A stretch of 64,000 nucleotides of DNA from Liolophura sinensis (GCF_032854445.1 NC_088295.1:86263836-86327835); one strand, 5' to 3'; shown: positions 35,045 through 47,067, numbered from the stretch's first letter. Numbers and translations are program-made. The notes: a model not told the origin generated them from the sequence alone.

Positions 35045-37375
35045 CGGTGGCTTCATGCTGCCGAGACAGCACTTACCTCTCTGCGGGGCTCACCCCCGAA
35101 AACCCTCACAGATGTCAACATGAAGAGAGTTTAATCACATATTTGGCTGAGGTTAATACCTATTTTTGCATACATGTAACAACACATTGTTCACTGTTCC
35201 ATCCCACATGTTCTGTCGTAATGTCCTGGCCCTATCATTAGTAGAACAGTGTATGTGTGTTATTGTAGTGCTATGTGAAGCATGATCCCGTCCTCCTCAT
35301 GCAGCATTAGGCTGTGCACCACGGGGCGCGATCATTTGACTGATGTACACAGTATGACTAAAAATTAAAATTTTGTTCATTGGATTTATTGTATTGAAAT
35401 ATGACATTTAATTCTACACCAATCAAGAATATAAACCAAGTTTAAAATACGTTTGTCAAGAGTTTTGAAAAAAAAAAGTTGTATTTGTTTTAAAGTGGAA
35501 ATTGTTTTATTTTTCTTCTAAAGAAAGAAGCATCTTACTACTTTACTATTCTACTTTTTCTGCTGGTCAGATTCTTGTTTTACTAAGAATTAAGCTTCTC
35601 CTGTGTAAAGGTTATTCAGGTCAAATTTTTCAGCATAATATATACCACAAAAGCTTCAATGCTCTCTCATGACAATGTAACTGTTACAGACTTTGCATTT
35701 AGTTGTCCCACAGACAATTTGTAGAAGATTAGTAGAGTGTATCAAACTCAGGAAATGGTGACAAACTATGGGAGTCTGCTGGAAACACTTTGAGGAGTGT
35801 TACCGAAGTAGACTTTGACACCCTCACCTAAGACATCAATGTTCAGGGGACCGCAGTGATACCCTTCTCTCTATCAATACCTTGTACCTGTATGAAACTA
35901 TGTTTGTGATGGATTCTTTGGTTCCAACTGTGATATAAAAATGTACAGTATACCATGTGTTTTATTAATTCTGTAACATAGGAGAAAGTTTATAGTGTCT
36001 CTTTTTCATGTGTCATTGTTGCCCAGCAATAATTAGGAGTACAGTAGTCCTCTGATGATTGGATTGTGTTTATTGCAATGCCACGTGCCATATTGACTTG
36101 ATAACTTCGTGGCGGTGTTCACCCAGGTGTGGGTTGATCCACTTGTATTCTATACAGCACAATTTTGTATTATCTTTATCACCTCCGCCCTTTTGTTATT
36201 TTATGAAGAGATTTTGTGTTTGAGCATTCTTTGAGTTAATTTTTTTTTTCCAAAAGTTTTCATTTTAAATGTGGCAGTGTGTTGTTAAAGAATATAGAGT
36301 CAGATTTTGATTTCTAAGGATTTTACAATAGTGGGGAATTAGAATGAGCTTTTTTCTTTGCTTACAAAAGTGGTATTATTCTTACAGGTTATCCTGTATT
36401 GGAGAGTTTTAGTGTTATTTAGTCTTTATGCTTGTTGATGTTTATTGCACATCTGGTCAAAACGTCCCAGAATTTAGTGTTGTGACTTTTGTTCTGGCAA
36501 TTATTGGCCAAAATAGCCTATTTGAATTGTAGCAGTTCAGTAGATTTCTACGGACATTTTTTTTTTTTTGTTAGGAAGCTACTTGATTACACTTTCTAGG
36601 AGCATTATATCCAGTGATTGTCGTATTTTTCAATCAATGATATTTGGAAGTCTTTTTGTTTTTTTTTTTTCTCAGTCCATATTTACTTATATGGATTTAT
36701 ATAGTATATAAAAGTGAGTGGGTCTGTTGTGTTGCAATGGCTTGGTCTACTCCAGTCACAAGCTTATGTATGTACATAGCTACCACATGGCCAACGGCAA
36801 ACCTATAATATAATACTACTAAATGTTATATCTTTGTGCTAAAAGCACCGTGGTAATTTGATTTTGAAGTTTAAGACAGATGTTTTGAATAATTAACAAT
36901 ATATCTGTACATACATGTATATAGATATCTCTACCTTACATGTATGTATTATATGTGTACATGTGCTAATCTGTGGAGAGGGGCTGTACAGTACATACAG
37001 GTAGCCTCTCCACGTATTATGTTGTGCTTTGAGAGCAGCATTGTTAGTGCTAGGAGAGATTCCTGCGACTGTGTCTCTACAGGATGAAGATGTTGTGTCG
37101 CACTCTGGGAGATAGTGTACTAACAGTTCTTATGTAGGCCATTACTAGCGCGGAGGTATATGCCTGTGCAGGTAACACAAAGAGACTGTTAAACCTGTAT
37201 TCATTAAATAGGTCAGTGTTAATGCCACAGTATCAAGCTCAGACCTTTCTGTTTGATAAGCTGTCCTAAAGCAATGAACTTTTGTTACACATTTCTACCC
37301 AGCTACTTCAATTTACACCCATGTGGAAAGTAGTACATCATCCCAAATATAATTAATAAACATCTTTATGCATTA
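35045..37375 (+). terminator. MBD5: MBD5 3' UTR, about 2.3 kb, with poly(A) signal
   Basis: AT-rich noncoding sequence follows the stop TGA (35042-35044), with T-rich runs and many short TGTA motifs. The best AATAAA is at 37355-37360, so the transcript probably ends near 37375. No other gene signal is seen in this stretch. The extent is inferred from the poly(A) hexamer. Confidence 0.5.
36771..36923 (+). promoter_or_regulatory. cluster of Pumilio-type elements in MBD5 3' UTR
   Basis: Three exact matches to UGUANAUA: TGTACATA at 36771-36778 and 36906-36913, and TGTATATA at 36916-36923. Pumilio proteins bind this motif and repress mRNAs. TGTA-rich sequence is common in this genome, so chance is possible. 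Confidence 0.4.
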
Positions 37376-37569
37376 CTATCTCACTTCGTTATTCTCATAT
37401 TTTGACAGCATTTTCTTGTATCAGAGAAAATACTCTCTTCACAACAAACCATTGGAATCCATTGAGCCGTCGAAGTAGTCGGCAGGCTACGGACCTGGTC
37501 ATGAGGCGAGTACAGCTAAAATGGAGGTAGATGCTTGAGGGACAGTTGGTAAAGTAAAATTGGAAGGAC

Positions 37570-37930
37570 CAAGTAGCTCTAACTCAGTTGTGAAATATTT
37601 TTGTTGCCAGGACGCCGTTTTCAACCGTTTGGACAGACCAAACACATCAATTGTGTAATCTCTCTATTAGGTGCATATGCCGTTTTCAGCTCTTTGGATT
37701 GATGCAACTTAGTAGTGAAATCTATCGGTTGCGCGGAAGCTGTTTTCAACCCTTTGGACGATACGATTGAAGCATCTCAGTAGTAAAATATTTCTGTTTT
37801 TGCAGATGCCTTTTTCAATCCTTTGGATGGATCGATTACAATAGTGAAATATTTCTGTTGCGTGAATCCTGTTTTGAACTAAGCGAAATTTTTTCTGTTG
37901 GATGAACATCGTGTTGGAACTGACCGCTTT
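37570..37930. repeat. degenerate tandem repeat, about 65-70-base unit
   Basis: Around five or six diverged units share AGTAGTGAAAT(A)TTTCTGTT…TGC…GCTGTTTTCAACCCTTTGGA. Examples start near 37577, 37638, 37710, 37775, 37840 and 37882. It lies just past the MBD5 poly(A) site. No protein function is implied. Confidence 0.75.
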
Positions 37931-39055
37931 CCAGGGCGCAAAAACTATTTCGTGTGCAGATTTATACGTTCCATTTGCCTGTAAATATATGGTATACTAC
38001 ACATGATAAGTATATCATCAGCAAATAGCAAACTCAAAACAAACTATGTGGTAAGAGTTTGTGTGAGTGAAAATTTAATAAATTATTAAACGCCTCTACG
38101 CGGCCTTGAAATTCTTGCGCCTCAGTGTTAGGAAAGTTGAAAACGGTGGGAAACATGTTCTACCAGAGCAGTGTATATAGTTTATTGCCAGTCCAACCTT
38201 CGCGATAAGGGTATGTGGTGTCGTGCATCACAAAGAGTTTTAAAACGTATTGGTCAATCTGGGCTGGACGCTAGTCACCATTACACAGGAAAAGTTAACC
38301 CATGATGTATGAGTAACCATGCAGGTCATAAGAATGGCACTACATGCACAACTGCAGACGTTCTATGACAGCCACGGCGCAAGGGTAGACAGTCACATTG
38401 CTTTTGTTGTAGCAGTTGGTTAGTGAAGAATTGCTCTAGTGTCAGAGAAACCCTTCTGTCAGACAGGCACAAGTTTTGCTGAATTAAGATGGTTTTCCCT
38501 GAAGCGAACAAGGAATTGATCACCTTTTCAAGTAAAACAAGGTAGGAACATCATTTTGAAATGTTGGGAACATGCGTTTTTGACTCTATTTTGATTTTGG
38601 TCCCAAGGACAGAAATCATAAAGGATGGAATTCAAATTTGGTCTGTATACTTAGGACATAATATTTTTTGAGTGTGTAAATTTTTAGAAACTGAAAGAGG
38701 GTTTCGGAGATATTGAGTGTCAATGTACTGCCCATTTCTTTATGCCCACCCGATATATACCCGGTTAAAATTGCTTCTACGATAGAGCGCAAGCTCAGCG
38801 TGATCCAGACGCACGTACCGCTCTACGTGTATATGCAGGTAAAAGTCGATCATATTCTGTAAAACCATTCAAGGTATATGGAAACTAGCAATGTCATTGG
38901 AAAGCTCATAATACATCAGATGTCTTGATGTTGATGATAATTAAGTGTTAATTATACATAATTAAATACTGGCATACATTGAATATTGTAATAGTGGTTC
39001 ATTCATTTATACAGAATATCCTCTACGTCCTTCTCCTTACATAGGCAATTTATAA
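37931..39055. other. intergenic, nothing recognised
   Basis: Both strands are broken by frequent stops. I see no exon, RNA gene or familiar repeat here. Confidence 0.6.
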
Positions 39056-39059
39056 AAAT

Positions 39060-40430
39060 AATATAGTATATAGGCCTATAACCACGATTATAAAAATCAA
39101 AGGACCGAGGATTTCTTTGCATGGAATGACCAGTCAGATGGGATAAACAATCACAAAAGATTATGCCTGGTCTAAGGATGAGTAACATGATGCCTTTTGT
39201 CCAATCCTTAAAATTAACATGGTTGAAAGGGCTGGTTTTTAAAGGCAAACAATTTCGATTACATCTGTGGAATAAGTTGCGGAGCGTTGGAGGTAGGTAC
39301 GTCAAAATTATCTTACAGACAATAAAACACCGACTGTAGATAGAAACACCAGTGTTTCTACCCAAAAAGGTCTTTTATAGATAAATAAATGAAAAAAACT
39401 TTTTTGGATAGAAATGGAAGCTTGGTAAGTTTTTTTTTGTGAAGAACACCGAGGAACATATTAGAATAACATTTATGGTACAACTCAAATTTTAAAAACT
39501 CATCGTACTTCATTCAGAATTGGTATAAAAGTAAGATATTATATATTAGGCACATTGTAAATATTAATGGTGACTTTGCAAGTTTTAAAGACGTTAAAGA
39601 CAAATGTGGAGTAAAACGTACATTTTTAGATTACAATAAATTAGTTAAAAATATACCAAAGGAGTGGCTAAATGATATAAAACGGAATACAGTCGTGCTT
39701 TCGTCTGCCTGCTCTGTGTACTACACCTCTCTCTTGAAGTAGAAGCGGTGTATACTGCTTTTTACGACATTTTGAGCGAAGAAGAGTGTGATGCACAAAT
39801 GCTAAGTAAATGGGAGCAAAATATTCAAGTAAAAAGTGTTTTTCTTTTCTCTCTTCGAAGTACTAGAGATATAAAATTAAGCGATTTTCAGTATAAAATG
39901 TTGCATCGTATATGTTCTACAAACTCTTACCTTTATCAAATTGGCAGAAAAGATCGTGGTCCACTTGTACGAAGCCCACATATTGTTACAAGCACGTAAC
40001 GTTAAGTGGGCTTCGTACAAGTGGGACCATGACGTTTATGAAAGAAACAACTGAACATTTACTTTTCTGAAATAGTAAAAATGTTTTGGCTGAGATTTGA
40101 AAGATGGTTGAAGTAGAAGTGCCAATTTACGTGCAAAATTGACAATGCTAATGTAATTCTAAGCTTATCCAACGAAAACACAAGAAACACTCTACTTATA
40201 TTAGCAAAAATGTGGATTTTTGAGATGAAAAATATGAAAAGACCATTACATACAGAAAATCTACTCAAAAAAATTTACGAATATGTTGTCCTAATAACGG
40301 GGAAGGAACGCGAATTAAACGAGAAATGGAGCAGCACCTATAATGTATTTAACAAGCAAATCTATAAAAATGCGATTGGAGTTGAGAGCGAAAGTGTTAC
40401 TGCTTATAACTGTTAGTCTTCTGTTTGGTG
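39060..40430 (+). pseudogene. decayed non-LTR retrotransposon (LINE) ORF2 3' part
   Basis: Conceptual translation with several frameshifts and stops gives pieces typical of the region after the reverse transcriptase in LINE ORF2. These are LRMSNMMPFVQSLKLTWLKG (near 39175), LWYNSNFKN…FIQNWYKSKIL (near 39475), GDFASFKDVKDKCGVKRTFL (near 39570), IPKEW (39655), LSDFQYKMLHRICSTNSYLY (near 39885) and a Lys-rich end with TYNVFNKQIY (near 40340). The order matches intact elements. The Cys/His zinc-knuckle region that should follow the FQYKMLHRI block is replaced by a hairpin (39958-40028). Non-functional. Confidence 0.8.
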
Positions 40431-40529
40431 AATAATAAGAAAAAAAACAATCCTAGGACTTACAGTAGACCGCATGGTTGCTATACACAGTATAGTTAAA
40501 CTGGTGCGGACAATTATCGTATGTACACA

Positions 40530-41185
40530 GCTAGTAGTTATACAAGACTGGTCGCTATAACTGTAGTTTTACAAGACTGGTCGCTATAACAATCGTTATA
40601 TAAGACTGGTCGCTAAACGCAGTAGTTATACAAGACTGGTCACTATACACTGCTAGTAGTTATACAAGACTGGTCGCCATACGATTTAGATATACAAGAC
40701 TGGTCGCTATACATTGTAGTTATACAAGACCGGTCGCTCTACACCGTGTAGTTAAACAAGGCTGGTCGCTATACACAATAGCCATAGAAGACTGGTCGCT
40801 AAACACAGTAGTTATACAAGACTGGTCGCTATACACTGCTAGTAGTTATACAAGACTGGTCGCTACACAAAGCTAGTACTTATACAAGACTGGTCGCTAT
40901 ACGCTGTAGATATACAAGACCGGTCGCTATATACAGTATTTATACAAAACCGGTCGCTATACACTGTAGTTATACAAAATCGGGCGCTGTACACCGTGTA
41001 GTTATAGAAGACTGGTCACTACACACAATAGCTATACAAGACTGGTCGCTATGCACAGTAGTTGTACCAGATTGGCCGCTATATACAGCTAATAGTTATG
41101 CAAGACTGGTGGCTATACACTGTAGTTATACAAGACCGGTCCATGTACACCGTGTAGTTATACAAGACTGGTCGACCGTGTAGTT
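40530..41185. repeat. tandem array, 21 units of 26-34 bp with higher-order structure
   Basis: Each unit is TAGTTATACAAGACTGGTCG plus CTATACA and a short variable end. The ends are of a few types (CTG, CAG, ACAA, CACCGTG, CTGCTAG), giving unit lengths of 26-34. The type order CCGTG, ACAA, CAG, CTGCTAG at units 7-10 recurs, slightly changed, at units 15-18, about 250 bases later. That indicates higher-order duplication. Confidence 0.93.
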
Positions 41186-41700
41186 TTAAGTTATACGGTA
41201 CGTGCGCGAAATTATACAATGTTGACCAGAATAGATTGACCGCTATATACCGTATTTTACATTCACCTAACTTTGGTGATGTGATGTCTACAGTCTACTG
41301 GTCGCTGGTTATACGTTCTGACAATGGACCTATAGTTCATATCCCCAAAACCTTAAAGTATAATATAGCACCTGGTTATTGTGTATTTTCAATGCAAGAG
41401 CAGAACCGTAGTCAAAGAATGTTCCACCGACATTAAATTCTTCTTTTTTTTTTAAATTTTGGACGTTTGAGCTGTTCGTATATACATAGGACTATGGCAA
41501 AGGCGCAATGATCATGCAAGGATACTGTCTTATCCATTAATAATATGGTCTAGGATGAAGGTTATATCTGGGATTACGATTATGTAAATACTGATGCTGA
41601 TTAAAATCCAATGACTAAACATAATATTGTCTCTGGATAGGAGTCTTTGTGCATGCACACCCAACATATATAAAGTAATCGCCTCTCTCTTGATCAGTTC
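41186..41700. other. intergenic, nothing recognised
   Basis: Spacer between two tandem arrays. A 66-codon open stretch (41236-41436) has no familiar motif and I do not call it a gene. Confidence 0.55.
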
Positions 41701-41704
41701 GAAA

Positions 41705-42215
41705 AAATTGTTTATACATATAGTGTGCTGTATTATATACGTATAGTATGCTGTATTATATACATATAGATGCTGTATTATACACATATAGATGCTGTAT
41801 TATATAGATACGGATGCTGTATTATACACATATAGTGTGCTGTATTATACACATACAGTATCCTGTATTATACACATATAGATGCTCTATTGTACACATA
41901 CAGACGCTGTATTATACACATATAGACGTTGTATTATACACATATAGTGTACTGTATTGTATACATATAGTATGCTGTATTATACACATATACATGCTGT
42001 ATTATACACATATAGATGCTGCGTTATACACATATAGATGTTGTATTATATACATATAGATGCTGTATTGCATACATATAGATGCTGTTTTATACACATA
42101 TAGATGCTGTATTATATACATATAGTATGCTGTATTATATAAATAGATGCTGTACTATAGATGCTGTATTATATACATATAGATGCTGTATTGTACACAT
42201 ATAGATGCTGCATGC
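41705..42215. repeat. 22-bp TA-rich tandem array
   Basis: Over 20 units of GATGCTGTATTATACACATA plus TA, with variants such as GTGTGCTGTATT and TATGCTGTATT. The period is 22 with occasional shorter steps. It is very AT-rich with many TATA steps. Confidence 0.93.
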
Positions 42216-42249
42216 ACGCTTGAGTCCATCGCACAACAAACATTCATAT

Positions 42250-42560
42250 ATATGCCACTTGTTCTGCCCTAACCAGACAAAGGGATACAGGCGTAATGTA
42301 CCAGGGTACAGACATACATGCAAAAAAAATATTCGTAATTATTTTAACGCGAAATGTGCTAATGACCTCTCAAATGCCAGGCTTTGGAAAGCTCTTTATA
42401 GCCGTGTAATAGACAGATATAGTGAGAGACATAACAGTTGAGTATGACTTCATTTTAGAAGAAAATAATTCTGTCATAACCATAAAGGTGAGGTGACCGA
42501 GACGTTTGTTTTCTATGCAGACAACTATTACGCATAATATCGAACTTAATGAGACTCATG
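42250..42560 (+). pseudogene. LINE ORF2 fragment (before the reverse transcriptase)
   Basis: The translation KKNIRNYFNAKCANDLSNAR, then LWKALYSRVIDRY, then DFILEENNSVIT resembles the linker between endonuclease and reverse transcriptase in LINEs (…R.YF..KC…FWK…I.....VIT). The upstream part is interrupted and downstream frames break. It may belong to the same family as 39060-40430, but the order is reversed in the window, so it is a separate piece. Confidence 0.5.
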
Positions 42561-44340
42561 TGACTTAGAAATGCCTTGGTGGTATCAGATACAAGTACAC
42601 TTCACACGACAAGATATAAAACAAGAATGCCAGAAAGCCCCAGTGTTTTAATTTCAGTGATGTTATAATCCTGCACAAATGACTGAGAATTTGAAATCTA
42701 CTAAGTTAGCACTACGAAGGCATCCGGCCAATACATACTTTGTATAAAACATTCAAGTTCATTAATGACACTGTTTGGGTTCCATTCTGTACATACAGTG
42801 GCATAGGAAGCAGTACGGCCATGGCAGTACCACATTTCATTAAAAAAAAAACACACACACACAAAAAACCAGTAAAAATAAATAAATTAATAAATAAACA
42901 GTAAAGACGAACCAATTTAATACCGACCAACAAAACGAAGGCACATGCACACTGCACGTAAAATTGTACGTAAAACTGTACAATGGATCTATGTGAAGAA
43001 TAAAAACCTCTTAAATGATTTCAGGGCATCTCCAGCCGTCTAGCATCCCTGAGCTTCCGGGGCCTAGACGGCCCCTGGACCCTCGCCTTTTGTGCTGGGA
43101 TTGTAAACCGAAGGTAGTAGGCCTACCGCTTAACAAATAAACAGCGCATTTTGAATGGCGCTTTACAAGACCATATTAAAATGGCAAACTGTACTCCTAT
43201 CCATAATAATGTTCATGACTCCACAAAGGAAAATATAAATCGACCCATGGCCTTACCTCTTGTTTGAAAGTGTATGAAAAATGCTACATGGCCAGATGAA
43301 ATTGTCATTGTGTTCACACCCCCCCCCCCCCCCCCATACACTTCTTGTAAGATGTATTGAGAACTGATCTACACATCAAAAGTCTGTCGATTGCCTTCCC
43401 ATGTATGACTTACTGATTGGTAAATTCTTAGCCTGTATGGTATTAACGAAATATCGACCGAATTGCTCTTTAATTACTTAAGAAACCGTAGACATGTATA
43501 ATTCTGACTGTCTTTAAAAACGATTTGTTAGCGTGCTAGATTTCAGTGCGAGTTTACGACAATCTAATAATGAGAAGTACTCCCAAAATGTCATATCACT
43601 AAAATTTAGGATCGTCGGAACTAACAAACTGGTCATTTTTCTCTTCTGTACATCGTGTATCTGTATGTGTATAACTGTGTCATATCTCGATGTAGTGTCA
43701 CTTGGCCAGACATTCACCTGTTATCACGGCTAAAGGATGGTGCGTCAACATATCCCGTGTCAAGGCCATTCCAGTGTCAAACACGTACTGACGGAGAAAT
43801 GTCAACGTTCTACATGGAGATGGTTCAACCAGGTAGCTGTGACAAGCAGCAGTAGACTTAACGATGGCAACAGTGAGAGAATGATAGAACTAGCCTCTAC
43901 ACAGCAATCTGTGGAAATTTGTCTTTTCTCTTGCACAAGAGAGACATCTTTTTTCATCGTACGTGTGCGAAGTAGTGACATCATGCACGGAAGCTGTAGC
44001 TTACTGGTTCCTCTGTTAGTAAAAATGGTTACGCTTTTAAACGAATTCTTCAACTCAATATAAAAAATTTTAAATTTGTAACAGAAAAAGATTTAAGACA
44101 TATTTAAAATAAAAAAACTTCAAACGTTTGAATGTAAAATCCAAGTAATATTACAAACATTTTAAACTCCTTAGACAAATTTTGAGCACAATGTAACAAA
44201 TTTCAATTTAGATTTGAATTGTGGTATCTCTTGTTCGATTTGATCGGTGTTTCACGCCATACTCAAGGATATCTGAAAACTGACAGTCAATAACTGGTAG
44301 TGGAAACGAATCCATAATATACCCATATAAGAGTAATACA
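42561..44340. other. intergenic, no gene recognised
   Basis: It contains a 17-base C run (43319-43335) and a short family A tail remnant, complemented, at 44234-44270 (GATTTGATCGGTGTTTCACG). Open stretches up to 108 codons (43737-44063) show no family motif and no flanking splice context that I trust. Confidence 0.5.
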
Positions 44341-44349
44341 ACATCTTTT

Positions 44350-44975
44350 TAATCGTTAATCGCTACTATTAACACGTATTCTATATTTGACGGTTTGATT
44401 TACATGGCGACCAGAATATATGACTCGTTATTTCAGGTTTAATGTCGTAAATCAATATTAAAAGTAATTATTCCAAATTAAAAATTCGTTAATTGGAATT
44501 TAAAATTGATCACTACTATTTGAAATTCGTTATTTTGAACTTAATCAGCTTGACATTTGTAATTTCGAATAAAATTTCGTTACTTCGAATCTAAAGACTT
44601 GCTATTTTAGGTGTAATTTCATAAATTCGTTGCTAAAAGGCATCACAAAACCGTTATTTCGTATTTAAAATTGGTTACTTAGAATTTGAAATTGTCTAAT
44701 TCGAATATGAAATTCGTTACTACTTATAAAAATTCGTTATTTTGAATGAATAGCCATTTATGATGATTCGCTACATCAAATTTAAGGTTCCTTATTTTAA
44801 GTCTAAACTCGTAAATTCAATTTGAAAATCGTTATTTCTAATTGAGAATTCGTTAACACTACTTATTAAGCGTTCCTTATTTCGAGTTTAAAATACGTTA
44901 TGATAATCCATCTAATTTGAAATTCGTTATATTTGGCTTGAAAGTCGCTATTTAAAATGTAAGATTCTTTATTGA
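44350..44975. repeat. degenerate ATTCGTTATTTCGAATTTA repeat array
   Basis: At least 15 imperfect copies of a motif near AAATTCGTTATTTCGAATTT occur at roughly 20-35-base spacing, with much divergence. Clear copies include TTGAAATTCGTTATTTTGAA, AAAATTTCGTTACTTCGAAT and AAAAATTCGTTATTTTGAAT. It appears to be an old AT-rich satellite remnant. Confidence 0.75.
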
Positions 44976-46400
44976 GAAAGTGGATTAAGTAACCATATTA
45001 TCCTTAGTGAGATTAGACACTTTCTGTGAATAGCAAGTATTAAATATATAATGCTGAAAAAAGGACGAGACTATTCCGGGTTTCGAAACAGCGATCTCAG
45101 AACCAGGCGCCTAATCACCAGCAAAACATGTAAATCATTTAAACCCGGAGATTAGGAAAAAGGTGACATTACCCTCTTATAACCGAAAAAGAGGCTTGTA
45201 ACTCCATGGTTCAAAACGAGGAGTGGTCTCCAAGAGGAATCAGCAATATACAGAAACTGTGCTGATGCACCAGAATGTGTAAATATCCCAAACAAGGATA
45301 ATACTGTCACTTAAACCTCATTCCAAATGACATCAACCAATCAGGTGTTCAGATATAGGAGCAGTGTCATTCCAACCCTCGCCATCGTAGAGTATGTTCG
45401 CCGTCAGCTAATTTCAACATTGTGCTTTTAAAATTCCCTATTTCGAACAAATTTCAAAATATGGAATAATGAGTTTCATGTGCGTATCGACTGTTGTTAT
45501 TTATGTTACCCATGCTGAATTGACATACTGATGTTTCAGCCAGTGTTATATATTCAACAACATGTTACAGTTTAGCAGAATAGTGTACACGGAGACATAC
45601 CTCATCATTCGTGCGCCTTGGGGCGGATTATCGTGGTTGTGCGATTTCCATTTATGCTTTATGTATAACAAATCCAAGCAGAGGATCTTCAGCTATCCTA
45701 TGTATAGGTAATCGTTACACATTTTACCTCTGCGCATGTGTTACTAGTCTTAGTAAACACAGATGGTTGTCAGATGTATAAATATGCCAGCTGACAATAA
45801 GATCGATTTCACGTCTATATTTATTTCTGGGATGGGCGCTGCACACTGTATGTCAAAAGATTTCCATCACAGGTATAGGCCTGCGTGAATGAGGGCAATT
45901 TTACGCGCACTTTCCCTTTGCTACATCGTCTGTGTTGAGCTGACCGCTACCATGCGCACGTTGACCTGCAGATGAAACTATTGTCTGAGCGAAATGCAAT
46001 ATTCATAGAGGACATCACGTACGCCCATGATAAATGCGTCACGGACATATTACAACATTCGACATCTTTCATTCAGAATGGTTTTCAAATATTACGTGTA
46101 GATAGAAAGTCCACTTGCACTTTTGTCTGGCCTTCAGGGTGAATGGGAAGTGTGTGCTGCTCTAATACGTGATCTATTTTGGCTGACCCTGAAGTGCTGA
46201 AGGAAAAGTACCGATAATATCAGCTGTTGCCGGCTAGATCGCTAAACGGCAAGACAGACGCGTGGTTAGGCTGGGGATTTTCCTATAATCGCCTGCCAAT
46301 AACAAATAAACGAGGCCAATATCTACACCTATAGAAGTGGAGGGGGCGTGTCACAGATAAATCACGTGCAAGGTTTGTTTATTTCATTTTCTGCGCACAG
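44976..46400. other. intergenic, nothing firm
   Basis: One minus-strand tRNA-like piece near 45070-45140 has a T-arm-like GTTTCGAAACCCGG and is probably an old SINE head. The rest has no recognisable gene or repeat. Confidence 0.5.
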
Positions 46401-46585
46401 CTCGATTATAAACCAATCACATCACACCGGTTTGTTTTGATTTAATTGGACGAATCAGAAGCGGCGGTGATGTATACAGGAAATGTATATATACCGGTAT
46501 CTTGAATGGGCTCACCGTACAATTCACGGTACAATACAACCGACAGTAAAACTGACTGCCAACAAGCCTGACCACAGGAAATCAG
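46400..46585 (+). promoter_or_regulatory. probable promoter and noncoding exon 1 of the decarboxylase gene
   Basis: AACCAATCAC (CCAAT box) lies near 46413 and TATATATA at 46486-46493. A consensus donor AATCAG|GTAAGA follows at 46585/46586. A start about 30 bases past the TATA box would give a first exon of roughly 70 bases, joined to the acceptor ATATCAG ending at 48627, just 7 bases before the coding ATG. Inferred from signals only. Confidence 0.5.
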
Positions 46586-46715
46586 GTAAGACCTATGATT
46601 ATGCGCGCTTTTCGAAAAGTGTTGATAGAATCGCAACTTTCTATTCACAGCATGTCTAAAGGCATATGTTATGTTAAATGACACATAGGTTTAAAGTGGA
46701 ATTGCATTTATGTTT

Positions 46716-47067
46716 GACCGGCTCCGATAGCACAGTTGGTAGAGCGTCCGCTTCGGGAGGCTGTAGAACCGTGGTCAATCCTCGGTGGGGTAACAACCAA
46801 GACCTTAAAAGAGTAACTTCCTCGCTTGGTGTTCAGCATTAAGGGAATATAGCAATGATTGGTTGACAAGTATCAGTGTAATGGCTCGGGCGGGGAAGCT
46901 TACTTGCCTTCGATAAGTCTTCTCAGTGAAGCAGCACTAGGTAAAAGAGTGATGGAAATCCGACCTGCAACAAGGAGGCCCATTACATGCACTCTAAGGA
47001 TTTGTTCGTCGTCATATGACTGAAAAATTGTTAAGTACGACGTTAAACCCCAAGCACTCAGTCACTC
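46716..47067 (+). mobile_element. SINE family B (tRNA-derived)
   Basis: The head GGCTCCGATAGCACAGTTGG continues into TAGAGCGTCCGC (A-box-like), with GTGGTCAATCCTCGG as a B-box-like element. The body runs to the distinctive end GTACGACGTTAAACCCCAAG followed by CACTCAGTCACTC. About 350 bases, in the probable first intron of the decarboxylase gene. Confidence 0.85.

Noticed and set aside
39003-39365. 120-codon minus-strand ORF
   Set aside because: It is the shadow of decayed plus-strand LINE coding sequence and has no family motif of its own.
40530-41185. Direct repeats with variable short ends, CRISPR-like at first sight
   Set aside because: The variable parts are only 3-10 bases and fall into a few recurring types, the genome is animal, and there are no cas genes. 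It is a tandem satellite.
41814-42059. 81-codon repetitive ORF
   Set aside because: It is produced by stop-poor reading of the 22-bp array; composition and repeat structure explain it.
43737-44063. 108-codon plus-strand ORF
   Set aside because: No recognisable domain, no splice context and ordinary length for chance in this region.
46716-46800. tRNA gene
   Set aside because: A- and B-box-like motifs are present but no full cloverleaf follows, and the element continues to a SINE-type end. It is a SINE head.
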